Assembly: GCF_016924755.1 (NCBI RefSeq)
Contig: NZ_JAFFJX010000002.1
Coordinates: 983,188 to 1,047,187, forward strand
DNA from: Longitalea arenae
GTDB lineage: Bacteria; Bacteroidota; Bacteroidia; Chitinophagales; Chitinophagaceae
DNA length: 64,000 nt
Direction of reading: 5' to 3'
Of this stretch, positions 53,907 through 63,600 are shown one piece after another. Position 1 is the first letter of the stretch, and the number at the start of each line of letters is the position of its first letter. The position numbers and the translations under genes are program-made. A model generated the notes under the pieces. It saw only the letters and a list, made by a program, of their open reading frames with translations. It did no database searches and had not been told where the DNA came from.

Positions 53907-55499
53907 TCATTGATAGGATCCGGTACATGTTACAACCGACCTGGGCGGAATGACCAGCTTATTTACGGGAACAACTGACTTTTTGAGGTTACGCGCAGCA
54001 TCTGTTGTGTAAGCGTTCATGACATTGTTGCTTAAGCGTAACCCACGCTTTATTCCTGTTAATTGCACAGCATGCTGATCACTGGATGGGTTAACGAAAA
54101 CCAGCACCAGCTTGCGGCTGCTTTCATCTTTATAAGCAGAAACCATCAAAGTAGCTGCCGCCTTCAGGGGATCATTCAGTCCTTCTATGCCCAGGTTCAC
54201 CCGCTTCATGCCCGGACGAATAAAGCGGGCATAATTGCCAAAACACCAAAGTTGTTTGGAATCGAGCACAATACCATCTTCTTTACTTTTGCTTACATTC
54301 ATACCCCCGGAAGGATCATTGACATAAACCAGTCCGTCACTGTAATCGTAAGGATTTACCGCCAGCCACCACTGCCAGGAACTTACATTGGCAATGGCAA
54401 GATCATGATGTAATACTTTCGCCACATAAAAGCCGTAATCGATGCCGGTATTCTTTGGCCCGCCATTGTATAGCTTGCAGATATTGCCCAGAATACCAAA
54501 TTCGGTTTGCCAGCTTTCCAGTTTGGCATCTACCTCCTCGATCTTTGCTGCCACCAGCCGGCGCACCTTCACCAACTGGGAATCGGGACAGGTCGTAAAA
54601 TAACTGTGTGCTGAAATAATATGGGCTGTATTGGGCAGGTTGCCAATATAATTGGCAGAAGCAGGAGAGAAGAACTGATAGATCTGATCACCCCGGTTAT
54701 CTTTATTATTACCGTACAAAAAGTCAAGCTGGCCGGCTTCACCGATCACCACCTGGGTCTTTGCCCGCCGGGCAGAAAGGCTGTCGGCCAGCAACTTTAC
54801 CAGGTCCGCAATTTCTTCATTGGTAGCTTGCGTACCTTCCTGGCTGATGCGGTCTTTTCCCCAATTCCATTGTGGTTCATTGACCGGGCTCAGGTAATCG
54901 AACTGAAAATGATCTGAGACAGCTGCCATAAAACCGGCATACGCATTCATTTTACCTGGCAGAATGTTCATGGCCGGTTCAGCGGTGCCGTTATATGCCT
55001 TACCATTTCTGGCCATAAAAACCGGTGGCGCAATAGAAAACCCCAGGGTATAGCGAACGCCCCGTTGTTTGGCCGCCTGCAGGAACCATTGGGCGCCTTG
55101 CTGCTTTTTCCAGTTGTAGGAACCATCCGGCTGTAGAAAACATTCCTCCCGCCGCCATTCATCCGGAATATCACTCGCAGCACCCTGCTCATAACTGCCG
55201 GCGCCTATGTTAAAGCGCCAAAGCGATAATCCAATGCCTTTCGGACTTCCGTCCGGCAATGTATCCATACTGAAAAGCCAATCAGCAATTTGATCTTTTT
55301 TGGAAACATTGCTCCAGTTGCCGACGTATTTAGTGGTCCAGCAATCAGAAGCGCCAAAACTGTGAATGGTTTGCTGCACATCATTCAGCCGAACGGTAAT
55401 TTTGGTTTTGCCCAGAGACTGACCAATGGCAGGGGAGCCGGCTAATGTGAATACGATTAGCCACAAAGCAGGCATTCGCTTCTTGCTATTACAAGGCAT
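53907..55499 (-). CDS. Glycoside hydrolase family 30, copy 2
   Basis: 530 residues with a signal peptide (ALWLIVFTLAGSPAIGQ). It is a close paralogue of the enzyme at 44534: both share HSFGASDCWT, GIGLSLWRFNIG, PDEWRREECFL-like wording and HHDLAIANVSSW. The acid/base is E208 in LSPVNEPQW and the nucleophile E333 in SWQTEFGIL. Unlike copy 1 there is no Cys soon after the signal peptide, so it is probably periplasmic, whereas copy 1 may be surface-anchored. It heads the GH30-SGNH-PL8 unit and has copy B of the regulatory module 108 nt upstream. Confidence 0.92.
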   Translation of the reverse strand: MPCNSKKRMPALWLIVFTLAGSPAIGQSLGKTKITVRLNDVQQTIHSFGASDCWTTKYVGNWSNVSKKDQIADWLFSMDTLPDGSPKGIGLSLWRFNIGAGSYEQGAASDIPDEWRREECFLQPDGSYNWKKQQGAQWFLQAAKQRGVRYTLGFSIAPPVFMARNGKAYNGTAEPAMNILPGKMNAYAGFMAAVSDHFQFDYLSPVNEPQWNWGKDRISQEGTQATNEEIADLVKLLADSLSARRAKTQVVIGEAGQLDFLYGNNKDNRGDQIYQFFSPASANYIGNLPNTAHIISAHSYFTTCPDSQLVKVRRLVAAKIEEVDAKLESWQTEFGILGNICKLYNGGPKNTGIDYGFYVAKVLHHDLAIANVSSWQWWLAVNPYDYSDGLVYVNDPSGGMNVSKSKEDGIVLDSKQLWCFGNYARFIRPGMKRVNLGIEGLNDPLKAAATLMVSAYKDESSRKLVLVFVNPSSDQHAVQLTGIKRGLRLSNNVMNAYTTDAARNLKKSVVPVNKLVIPPRSVVTCTGSYQ

Positions 55500-55598
55500 G
55501 GCGTTTAATTTTACCGGCTCTAATAAATTGATTTAAGCGATGAGGTGAGCACATAGGCAGCATCGTTTTAATTGTTTAAAAGTGTGCGCGCAAGCTTT

Positions 55599-55674
55599 TG
55601 AATAAGCAAATCTTACATTTATTGCTCCACAAGCCAATAGAAATTTTTATGAAAATGATGGACTATTTTATGGT
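55599..55674 (-). promoter_or_regulatory. PUL regulatory module, copy B (GH30-SGNH-PL8 unit)
   Basis: Same 76-bp layout as copy A. On the minus strand, CATAAAATAG and CATAAAAATT start 21 bp apart, then -33 TTGG (55634-55637), 18 nt, and TAAGATTTG as the -7. GATGGAC at 55657 is 50 bp from CAAA at 55607. The leader to the GH30 ATG is about 100 nt. Confidence 0.75.
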
Positions 55675-55725
55675 AAGTGAATGGCCCATCGATCTCATCG
55701 GTTCGGCCGAAGCCACCAAGTTTAT

Positions 55726-56118
55726 TCACGCTGTAATCTTTGAACGCTTTGATTTCTTCCTGTCCCGCATATTCAGCCAGATACTCATAATAAGACTGAT
55801 CACAAAAACAATAAGGGTAGCATTATTAACGAGGTCTTCGTTAAAGTTGAAACCAGTGAGTTTTAATAACAGGAAATGGATATACGATTTTTGCTGATCA
55901 TGATAACCCAGGCTTTCTCTTATATCCCAGTGCCAGTCGGTACATAAACAATAACCCCAGCCATACCAGATGCCCAATACAAACCAGGAAAAGGCAGTTA
56001 ATAACAAAGTGAACAGGTTCCATTTCCTGGTGGCAGGAAAGATCCATCCGAAAACATTAAACAAAGTGAACACGGTATGGAATATAAAGAAGAAATAATT
56101 AAGTACCTGGTACCACAT
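55726..56118 (-). CDS. DUF2784 membrane protein
   Basis: 130 residues with hydrophobic segments near 4-24, 33-52 and 97-115, and the family signature LGIWYGWGYCLCTDWHWDIR. The tail is strongly basic (RDRKKSKRSK). DUF2784 is a small integral-membrane family of unknown function. It is unrelated to the adjacent PUL by content, although it points in the same direction; no promoter was found. Confidence 0.88.
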   Translation of the reverse strand: MWYQVLNYFFFIFHTVFTLFNVFGWIFPATRKWNLFTLLLTAFSWFVLGIWYGWGYCLCTDWHWDIRESLGYHDQQKSYIHFLLLKLTGFNFNEDLVNNATLIVFVISLIMSIWLNMRDRKKSKRSKITA

Positions 56119-56226
56119 AGTTGGTTTAAGTATATGCCAATTTATGCTATTTCAGACATTAAACCACGGGATGTTTTTAGATAGGAGAGGGGGAGTAAAA
56201 TAATTGCATAATTTTTTCACCGATTG

Positions 56227-56276
56227 TTTGCATAAGTGTCAGCCATGCACTAACTTTGAATCACAAAGTACTTTTG
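56227..56276 (+). promoter_or_regulatory. Promoter and AAAGTACTTT palindrome upstream of the methyltransferase
   Basis: TTTG (56227-56230), 20 bp, TAACTTTG (56251-56258) is a full Bacteroidota promoter. The palindrome AAAGTACTTT (56265-56274) overlaps the expected start point and creates a second -7-like TACTTTTG (56269-56276), so it could be an operator. The leader to the GTG at 56401 would be about 135 nt and includes a 25-codon ATG frame (56319-56396). Confidence 0.6.
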
Positions 56277-56400
56277 ATAAAAAGAAACTGGGAAAGTATA
56301 GCCGTGAATCGTTTAGAATGGCGTTTACATTAAAAACAATTTTTTCCCGGTGCGTACAATCGATCGCACCAGAGGGCGTTCCATATTTAAATTGATTACC

Positions 56401-56991
56401 GTGAAAAACGCTACAGCAGTCTTTTATGACTGCATATCTTTTCTATACCCGGCCATCAATTACTTTTTAAAAGGCCATAGAAAAGCTTTGATAGCTGCGG
56501 TGAATAAGGCACCACCGGGCAAACTACTGGAGATTGGCGTAGGTAATGGATCCCATTTGACATTATTTACTGCTCATCAAATTACGGGTATCGACATTTC
56601 TGAAGCCATGCTCCACAAAGCGCAGCTTTGTAAGAGAGAAGATACCCAACTGCTGCTGATGAACGGGGAAGATTTGTTATTCGCCGAAGCCAGTTTTGAT
56701 TATGTGGTCATATGTCATGTACTGGCTGTCACCAATGATCCGGACCGGCTGCTGGAGCAGGTATACAAGGTGTTGAAACCTGGCGGACGATTATTCATCC
56801 TTAATCATTTTACGCCCGGGAACTGGCTTAAGTATGTTGACCGGGCCTTTCACCCCGTGTCGGCTCTTTTTCATTTCAGATCTGCTTTTTACCTGCACAG
56901 CCTGAAAGGATTGCAACGTTTTGTATTACATAAGCAAACGGAGCTTGGAAAAAACGCTTATTATAAACTTCTTATCTTTTCTAAACCTTGA
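56401..56991 (+). CDS. Class I SAM-dependent methyltransferase (possibly phospholipid N-methyltransferase-like)
   Basis: 196 residues from the GTG at 56401, chosen because family homology starts at KNATAVFYDCISFLYPAINY; another GTG at 56350 would add 17 residues of doubtful sequence. Motif I is LLEIGVGNGSHLTLF, motif post-I ITGIDISEAML, motif II FDYVVICHVLAV and motif III VLKPGGRLFILNHF. The opening FYDCIS...PAINYFLKGHRK is like Bacteroidota phosphatidylethanolamine methyltransferases (PmtA/UbiE branch); the substrate is not proven. It overlaps the next gene by 3-4 nt (TTGA), so the two are coupled. Confidence 0.85.
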   Translation: MKNATAVFYDCISFLYPAINYFLKGHRKALIAAVNKAPPGKLLEIGVGNGSHLTLFTAHQITGIDISEAMLHKAQLCKREDTQLLLMNGEDLLFAEASFDYVVICHVLAVTNDPDRLLEQVYKVLKPGGRLFILNHFTPGNWLKYVDRAFHPVSALFHFRSAFYLHSLKGLQRFVLHKQTELGKNAYYKLLIFSKP

Positions 56992-57491
56992 AAAAGTATA
57001 TTCCCTTACTGGGGCTGTCCCTATGTTTTTGCCTCTTTATTTATGTTTTTTACCGTACAGAAAAGACCCTGGTGAACCAACTCTTTATCGCCCTGTTTTC
57101 GCATGAAACCTATTCTTATTTAAAAACAGCAGTCAGGTCTTTTCTGCCCTTACCCGACTTTCTTGTTTATTCTTTACCGGAAGGTTTGTGGATCTTCTGC
57201 ATTACAGTAACATCGAGCTTTTTCTATCTGGAGATCCGGAACCGGAAATGGAGCCTGGTTCTTGTACCCATTCTGATGGCTGTGATCATGGAAGTATTCC
57301 AATTCTTACATTTTACAAATGGCCGGTTCGACATTATAGACCTGGTGTTTTCATTTGTTTTTTGGCTGCTGGCCTTATTTTCTACGCAAACCAACATAGG
57401 CAAAGAACCTGTTTTTCGTTCCCTAAACAGCAAAACGGTCTATTGCATGGGTAGTTATATTATTGTATTCCTTGCCCACGTAAGTTATTGA
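56988..57491 (+). CDS. VanZ-like integral membrane protein
   Basis: 167 residues from a TTG start that overlaps the methyltransferase stop codon. Four hydrophobic segments lie near 5-23, 62-80, 88-104 and 117-133. The stretch VLVPILMAVIMEVFQFLHFT followed by NGRFDIIDLVFSFVFWLLAL is the VanZ-like pattern (E..Q......R..DI.D...N..G), partly degenerate. Function unknown; probably works on the membrane or lipids together with the coupled methyltransferase, which is inference. Confidence 0.7.
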   Translation: MKKYIPLLGLSLCFCLFIYVFYRTEKTLVNQLFIALFSHETYSYLKTAVRSFLPLPDFLVYSLPEGLWIFCITVTSSFFYLEIRNRKWSLVLVPILMAVIMEVFQFLHFTNGRFDIIDLVFSFVFWLLALFSTQTNIGKEPVFRSLNSKTVYCMGSYIIVFLAHVSY

Positions 57492-57513
57492 GCGGGGCCT
57501 GCAACGTCGAACT

Positions 57514-58437
57514 TCAGTTCCGCGGATCAGGCACTTTATGCAATTCGAACTGGTATGCCCGCTGTGACGGTACAATGGGGTCACTGCTCAGCAAAGAATA
57601 TTCTTTAATAAAGCTGGCGCCAAAGTAGAGGATAAACGAAGAATAGAATACAAAAAGCAGGATCAGCACGATAGCAGTTCCCGCCCCATAAACGGCGCCA
57701 ATATTACTTTGGATAAGTAAGACCGAGAGCGCTGCCTTACCAAGGTAAAATAGAAGTCCGGTAAGTATGCCTCCCGCCGTGGCTACCCGCCAGGAAGGCC
57801 GGCCACTTGCCAGGTACCTGAATAAGACGATAAACCAGGTGGTAACAACAAGTATACCGGCAATTTCATCGAGCGCCGTGGTAAAAAAGCTTCCGCCCTT
57901 TTCCCAGAACCTGCCAATGTAATTTCCGGCAATGACTTTTATCAGGTCAATGACGCCGGCAGCCAGGAACAGGATACCGGCCATCAGTATAATAAACAGC
58001 GATCTGGCCCGTATTTTCATATCAGCAAGAAATTCCGTCTTTTCTACATGGATATTCCAGATATCATTGAGCGAATTCCTGATCACTTTAAAAAGGGTGG
58101 TTGCTACAAAGGCGAGGAATAATAAACCTATTACAGCCATATACCAGGTTTGGGCCAGGTTGCGCAAGCCGAGCGCAGTGATCCTCAGTTGGTCGGCGCC
58201 CTGCTTGCCCAGCGTATCTGATAATAATTCACGCAATTCTCTACCTACGATCCTGCGGGCGAAGAAGATACTGAATAATTGGAACAGCAGCACAAGAATA
58301 GGAGGCAGGGCGAAGCTCGTAAAAAAAGCGGTGGCGCCCGCCATTCGCAATGGGTCATTACGCATCAAACGCCTGAACGAACTTTTCATCAGCGTCCAGA
58401 GCACTGGCCAATTCCAAATGGATGTTTTTTTGTTCAT
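57514..58437 (-). CDS. YihY/BrkB-family inner-membrane protein
   Basis: 307 residues with six hydrophobic segments (near 36-60, 97-118, 147-168, 185-205, 220-240, 248-272). The family opening RNDPLRMAGATAFFTSFALP, the middle RNSLNDIWNIH and the end VFYSSFILYFGASFIKEYSL are clear. Once called ribonuclease BN by mistake, the family is now regarded as membrane proteins of uncertain function, possibly transporters. It starts 6 nt after the transketolase stop, so the two share a transcript. Confidence 0.9.
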   Translation of the reverse strand: MNKKTSIWNWPVLWTLMKSSFRRLMRNDPLRMAGATAFFTSFALPPILVLLFQLFSIFFARRIVGRELRELLSDTLGKQGADQLRITALGLRNLAQTWYMAVIGLLFLAFVATTLFKVIRNSLNDIWNIHVEKTEFLADMKIRARSLFIILMAGILFLAAGVIDLIKVIAGNYIGRFWEKGGSFFTTALDEIAGILVVTTWFIVLFRYLASGRPSWRVATAGGILTGLLFYLGKAALSVLLIQSNIGAVYGAGTAIVLILLFVFYSSFILYFGASFIKEYSLLSSDPIVPSQRAYQFELHKVPDPRN

Positions 58438-58443
58438 TATCCG

Positions 58444-60312
58444 TCACACGGCTGTGTTCAGTTTTTCGGTAGATCTTACTATTTTGTTAACCCGGGCCAC
58501 AATTGCAGCTGCATCGATACCAGCATCCCGCAACAGTTCTTCCTGTTTGCCCGATTGAGATATTTTCGTTACTGCCAATTTCACTACATGGTTTCCTTCT
58601 GCACTGATGGCTGCGGCAACAAAATCGCCTAACCCGCCATGCTCAAAATGATCTTCTACTGTAATTATACATTTGTGCCGGGTCGCATTGAGGCAGTCCA
58701 TCAATGTTCGCTTGTCAACGGGGTTTATGGAATAACAATCCACCACCCGGATCTTTATGTTTTCCTGCGCTAACAGATCTGCAGCCTGTAGTGCTTCAAA
58801 TACCGTAATACCGCTGGCCGCCACCGTAAGCAGATCATTGGCTGATTGCCGCACAATCTTAGATCCTCCGATATGAAATTCTTCGCCGCTTGTATATAAC
58901 AGTCTGGTTTTGGGGCGAAGGGTGCGCATATATACAAAACCGGTATGTTCAATCATCCGCCGTACCAGGGCAGTGGTGGCCACGGCATCACAAGGTTGCA
59001 AAATAACGGCATCCGGCATAGCCCCAAAGAAAGCGATATCTTCCAGGGCCATTTGTGAGGGACCGTCTTCCCCGATAGAAACGCCAACATGCGAACCCAC
59101 AAATTTCATATTGGCTTCGGAGATCCTGGCCATCCTTATCTGGTCGGCAGCCCGCATGAAAAAAGCGCCGAAAGTGGCTAATACCGGAATCTTGCCGATC
59201 CTTGATAAACCGGCGCCTACGGATACCATGTTTTGTTCGGCAATAAAACATTCTATAAATCGCTCCGGTGTATCATTGAAAACATCTTCGGTAAAGGTGG
59301 AGTTCTTTACATCGGCGTCCAGCACATATACATCCTGAGCATTTTTGGTGATCTGCGCCAATGCCTTGCCAAAGACCTCGCGGGTAGCATATGTTTTGGC
59401 CTTATCGAATTCCAGCTGTATAGCCGTATTCATCCGGGAAGGATGAGCGACCGCCGTTTTTGATGGTTTCCGCAGCTCGAAACGCAGCATATCATCCATA
59501 GCTCCCAGCTCATCCAATGCTTTTTTGAGGTCCTCCTCCTTTAACGGTTTACCGTGCCAGCCATCTTTATTTTCCAGGAAAGAAATTCCTTTCCCTTTCT
59601 CCGTTCTGGCAATGATGGCTACAGGTGCCTGCCCTGCATCGTCACGAGCCTGCTGAAAAGCCTGGTCTATTTCACCGAAATTATGTCCGTCAATTGTGAT
59701 CACCTGGAAGTTAAATGCGCGGAACCGCTGTTCATATTCCTCCATGTGGTGACCAAACATGGTCTCGCCACTTTGCGCCAGCCGGTTAATATCTAAAATG
59801 GCAATTAAATTATTCAGGCGATGATAAGCAGCAAAATTAGCTGCCTCCCATACCTGGCCTTCAGCCAGCTCACCATCACCGCACAACACATAGGTAGTAT
59901 AAGGCAGTTTTTCTCTTTTAGCCAATAATGCCAATCCGGCCCCTACCGAAAGTCCCTGCCCGAGGGAGCCTGTAGCTGCTTCCGCATATTTAAATTTTGG
60001 GACGGGGTGACCTTCAAACCGGCTGTTGAATTGCCTCAGCGTTTTCAATTCATTTAGATCATAGGCGTTACACATGCCAAACAGGGCATATAGCAGGGGA
60101 GCAGCATGTCCTTTCGAAAGCACAAACCGGTCGTTGTAGATGTTTAAGGGATTGGAAATATCGTAGGTAAAATATTTTTCAAACAGAACGGTGGAAAGAT
60201 CTGCTGCCGATAAGCAGGATGTTGGGTGCCCCGACCCAGCCGCCGTTGTTGAAACAAGGCACCATTTGCGAAGCAGATTCGCTTTTTCTTGCAGGGCATT
60301 GTTGTTTGTCAT
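58444..60312 (-). CDS. tkt: Transketolase
   Basis: Thiamine-diphosphate enzyme of the non-oxidative pentose phosphate pathway; supplies sedoheptulose-7-phosphate, the precursor of the heptose pathway encoded at 8-11 kb. 622 residues from the ATG at 60310-60312 (the TTG 15 codons earlier is rejected). The thiamine motif reads LCGDGELAEGQVWEAANFAA; the N-terminal AAGSGHPTSCLSAADL and LSKGHAAPLLYALFG and the C-terminal-half DADVKNSTFTEDVF and EQNMVSVGAGLSRIG follow. Both halves are fused, and the length is slightly short of E. coli TktA (about 663). It is followed by the BrkB gene after 6 nt. Confidence 0.95.
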   Translation of the reverse strand: MTNNNALQEKANLLRKWCLVSTTAAGSGHPTSCLSAADLSTVLFEKYFTYDISNPLNIYNDRFVLSKGHAAPLLYALFGMCNAYDLNELKTLRQFNSRFEGHPVPKFKYAEAATGSLGQGLSVGAGLALLAKREKLPYTTYVLCGDGELAEGQVWEAANFAAYHRLNNLIAILDINRLAQSGETMFGHHMEEYEQRFRAFNFQVITIDGHNFGEIDQAFQQARDDAGQAPVAIIARTEKGKGISFLENKDGWHGKPLKEEDLKKALDELGAMDDMLRFELRKPSKTAVAHPSRMNTAIQLEFDKAKTYATREVFGKALAQITKNAQDVYVLDADVKNSTFTEDVFNDTPERFIECFIAEQNMVSVGAGLSRIGKIPVLATFGAFFMRAADQIRMARISEANMKFVGSHVGVSIGEDGPSQMALEDIAFFGAMPDAVILQPCDAVATTALVRRMIEHTGFVYMRTLRPKTRLLYTSGEEFHIGGSKIVRQSANDLLTVAASGITVFEALQAADLLAQENIKIRVVDCYSINPVDKRTLMDCLNATRHKCIITVEDHFEHGGLGDFVAAAISAEGNHVVKLAVTKISQSGKQEELLRDAGIDAAAIVARVNKIVRSTEKLNTAV

Positions 60313-60653
60313 ATTAAGCAATAAAAAATGATCAATACTCAAAAACGCACAATTCAAATGCCATTATCTGTTAACATAAAATGAGGTAATAGCTGGATGA
60401 TCTGTAGAAATTGTTGAACACCGGGTGCTGCCTGCCGGTCAAGCCAACGGGCATCACTGGCAAATGAAAAATGTATAGCGGTCACGAGAGAGGCAAAGAC
60501 GTATTCAATAGGTTAAAGGGAATTTTGAAATGATCCGGTGCTCCGGTTGAACATTCATGGTATATGGGTAATCTATCCGGGCAAAATGGAAATCGCATAA
60601 AATTGCCCTAAATTTATTCTGATACCATTTTTTCCATTAAATCGAATCGTCAC
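60313..60653. other. Divergent gap of 341 bp between transketolase and protease genes
   Basis: I find no coding frame, RNA gene or strong hairpin. No exact TAnnTTTG lies at a sensible distance from either start; on the plus side TTGCCC then TACCATTT around 60602-60632 is at best a weak fit. Confidence 0.5.
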
Positions 60654-63600
60654 ATGAGAAAAGTTTTACTCTTCGCAACAGCGATGTTGTGCAGTACCAT
60701 CTTACTTGCACAGGATTACTGGAGGCCGCACACCGATGCCGCCAGGATCACTACCGACAAAGCCATAGCCCGGCTTGCATTTCCCGCAAACTTTAAACTG
60801 TTTGACCTGAATTTTACTCCATTGAGAAATGAAGTATTCAAAACCGTTGGTAATGCCGCGGCCCATTCAACCATTATTTCTTTACCTAACGCAGACGGAC
60901 AAATTGAACAGTTCGAAATTATTGAAGCGTCTAATTTCGAACCGGCATTACAGGCTCAATTTCCTGAGATCAGGGCATTTTCAGGTAAAGGCATTACTGA
61001 TAAACAGGCTACGTTGAAACTGAGCATCTCTCCGCAGGGTATTCAAACAATGGTTTTCCGTATGAATAAGGAAAATGAGTTCATTGAACCTTATTCTGCC
61101 GACCACAAGGTGTATACTGTTTTCAAAAAGCAACCGAAAAGTTTACCCTGGAAATGCACCACCCCTGAGCAACAATTGTCAGCTGGCATTACCAGCCAGG
61201 TAAATGATATGAATGCAAGGGTTGCCAGGTCAACCGGCGATATGAAAACCTTGCGGCTGGCCCAATCCGTTACCGCTGAGTACTCCAATTTTTTTGGCGC
61301 CACAAGCGCGCCACAGGTTTCCCTGGTGCTCGCAGCTGTGAATGCCACACTTACCCGTTGTAACGGGGTTTATGAAAAGGACCTTGCTATCCATCTTAAC
61401 CTGATCGCAGCAAGCACCAATGTATTCTATTATAATCCCTCTACTGATCCTTATTCACCGGCCAGTTCGGGCGCAGGCGGGGCGTGGACCAGCCAGTTAC
61501 AAAATACCCTCAATTCTGTGATCGGTGCAGCCAACTATGATATCGGCCACCTGTTCGGCGCATCCGGCGGCGGCGGTAATGCCGGTTGCATCGGTTGCAT
61601 CTGTGTCGACAATTCAAAAGGCAGCGGTTTTACTTCTCCTGCAGACGGTATTCCCCAGGGAGATAATTTCGACATCGATTATGTGGTGCATGAAGTAGGG
61701 CATCAGCTGGGTGCTAACCATACTTTCTCTATGGGCAATGAAGGCACCGGTGTTAATGTAGAACCTGGTTCCGGGATTACGATCATGGGCTATGCAGGTA
61801 TCACCAACCAGGACCTGGCGCCCCATTCCATTGAAATTTTCCATGCTGCTTCCATAGCGCAGATCCAGGCGAATTTATCTACCAAAACCTGTCCGGTAAC
61901 GACCAGTATCGCCGCTAATAATGCAACACCTGTAGTGAATGCAGGCGGTAATTATACGATCCCCATCAGCACTCCGTTTGCACTTACGGGTTCGGCTACA
62001 GATGCCAATGCCGGTGATGTGCTTACCTATTGCTGGGAGCAGAATGACAATGCTTCGTCGTCACAAACAGGAGCAGCCAGCGTAGCCAGCGCTACCAAAA
62101 CGGCCGGGCCAAACTGGATCAGTTTTGCGCCCTCCACATCGCCAACAAGGTACTTTCCTAAAATGGCAACGATCCTGGCAGGCGGTTTGGTGTCTGGCCC
62201 CTTGCCAGGCGGTGATGCCGGCGCCAATACCGAAGCATTGAGCTCCGTTTCAAGAACGTTGCGCTTTCGCTTAACGGTGAGGGACAATGCGCCTTACAGC
62301 TCCACCGCACCGGTAAGCATCGGTCAAACCAATTTTGCCGATATGACTGTGACTGTTACCAACTCATCAGGACCTTTCTCGGTAACCGCACCGAATACAG
62401 CGGTATCATGGGCCGGCAATTCAGCGCAAAATATTACCTGGAACGTGGCAAATACAACGGCGGCACCGGTTAGTTGCGCCCATGTAAAAATCTCCGTTTC
62501 TACAGACGGGGGCACTACCTTCAATACTTTGGTCGCCAGCACTCCCAATGACGGCAGTGAGGTAGTGACGATCCCTAATACCCCCACTTCAACAGCAAGA
62601 ATAAAAATAGAAGCGGTAGGAAATATTTTCTTTGACATTTCCAATACCAATTTTACTATAACATCCGGTTCGTCCTGTGTTTCACCCGCTGGCTTGATCG
62701 CTTATGCAATTACCACCACATCGGCTAATGTAAGATGGACAGCAGTTAGCGGCGCTGCATCATATGATGTGGACTATAAGGCCAGTTCATCAGCAAGCTG
62801 GATCAATGCTGCTACCGGCACTACGGATACTTCTGTTGCCTTAAGCAGTCTCACTGCGGGTACGACATATGATTACAGGGTAAGAACGAATTGCAGCAGC
62901 GGCAGCAGCGCTTATTCAGCCGAACAGTTTACGACCACACCATTGGTCACTTGTACAGCACCGGCAGGTTTAAACAGTTCACTGGTAACAACTACCAGCG
63001 CCACTGTTAGCTGGACAGCGGTAAGCGGCGCCCTGAGTTACGATGTGCAATATAAACCGAATGCATCTGCAACCTGGATCACAGACACGCTTGGAACTGC
63101 TTCCACATCTGTCCCCATAAGCGGGTTAACACCCGGAACATTGTATGACTGGAGAGTAAGAGCAAATTGTTCAGGTGGCAGCAGTGCCTATGCAGCAGCC
63201 CAATTCACTACCATTCCAACAACCTGTGCAAGCAGCCTGGATACGGCAACCAACGGAACCACTGCCGGTGCAGCAAACATTCCATTCAACACCAATGTAA
63301 ATGGCCTCATCAGCCCAAGTGGCGATATCGATCATTACCGGTTTGTGATCACCACCCGGGGTACGATCACCATTACATTGGGTACCTTGCCTGGCGATTA
63401 TGATCTGAAACTGTTGAACAGCGCAGGAACCCAACTTGCCATTTCACAGGCAGGCGGCACCAGCAATGAAACGATCAGCAGAACGGTTAATCCGGGCACC
63501 TATTATGCCCAGGTTTATGGTTACAATGGCGCCAATAGCGCTACCAGCTGTTATACAGTAAGGGTACAATTAGGAACAGCCAGCCGCGAAGCTGATCTGA

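Noticed and set aside
55598..55897. A 99-codon plus-strand frame near the second GH30 gene
   Set aside because: It covers the regulatory module and the C-terminus of the DUF2784 gene on the other strand; better explained by those.
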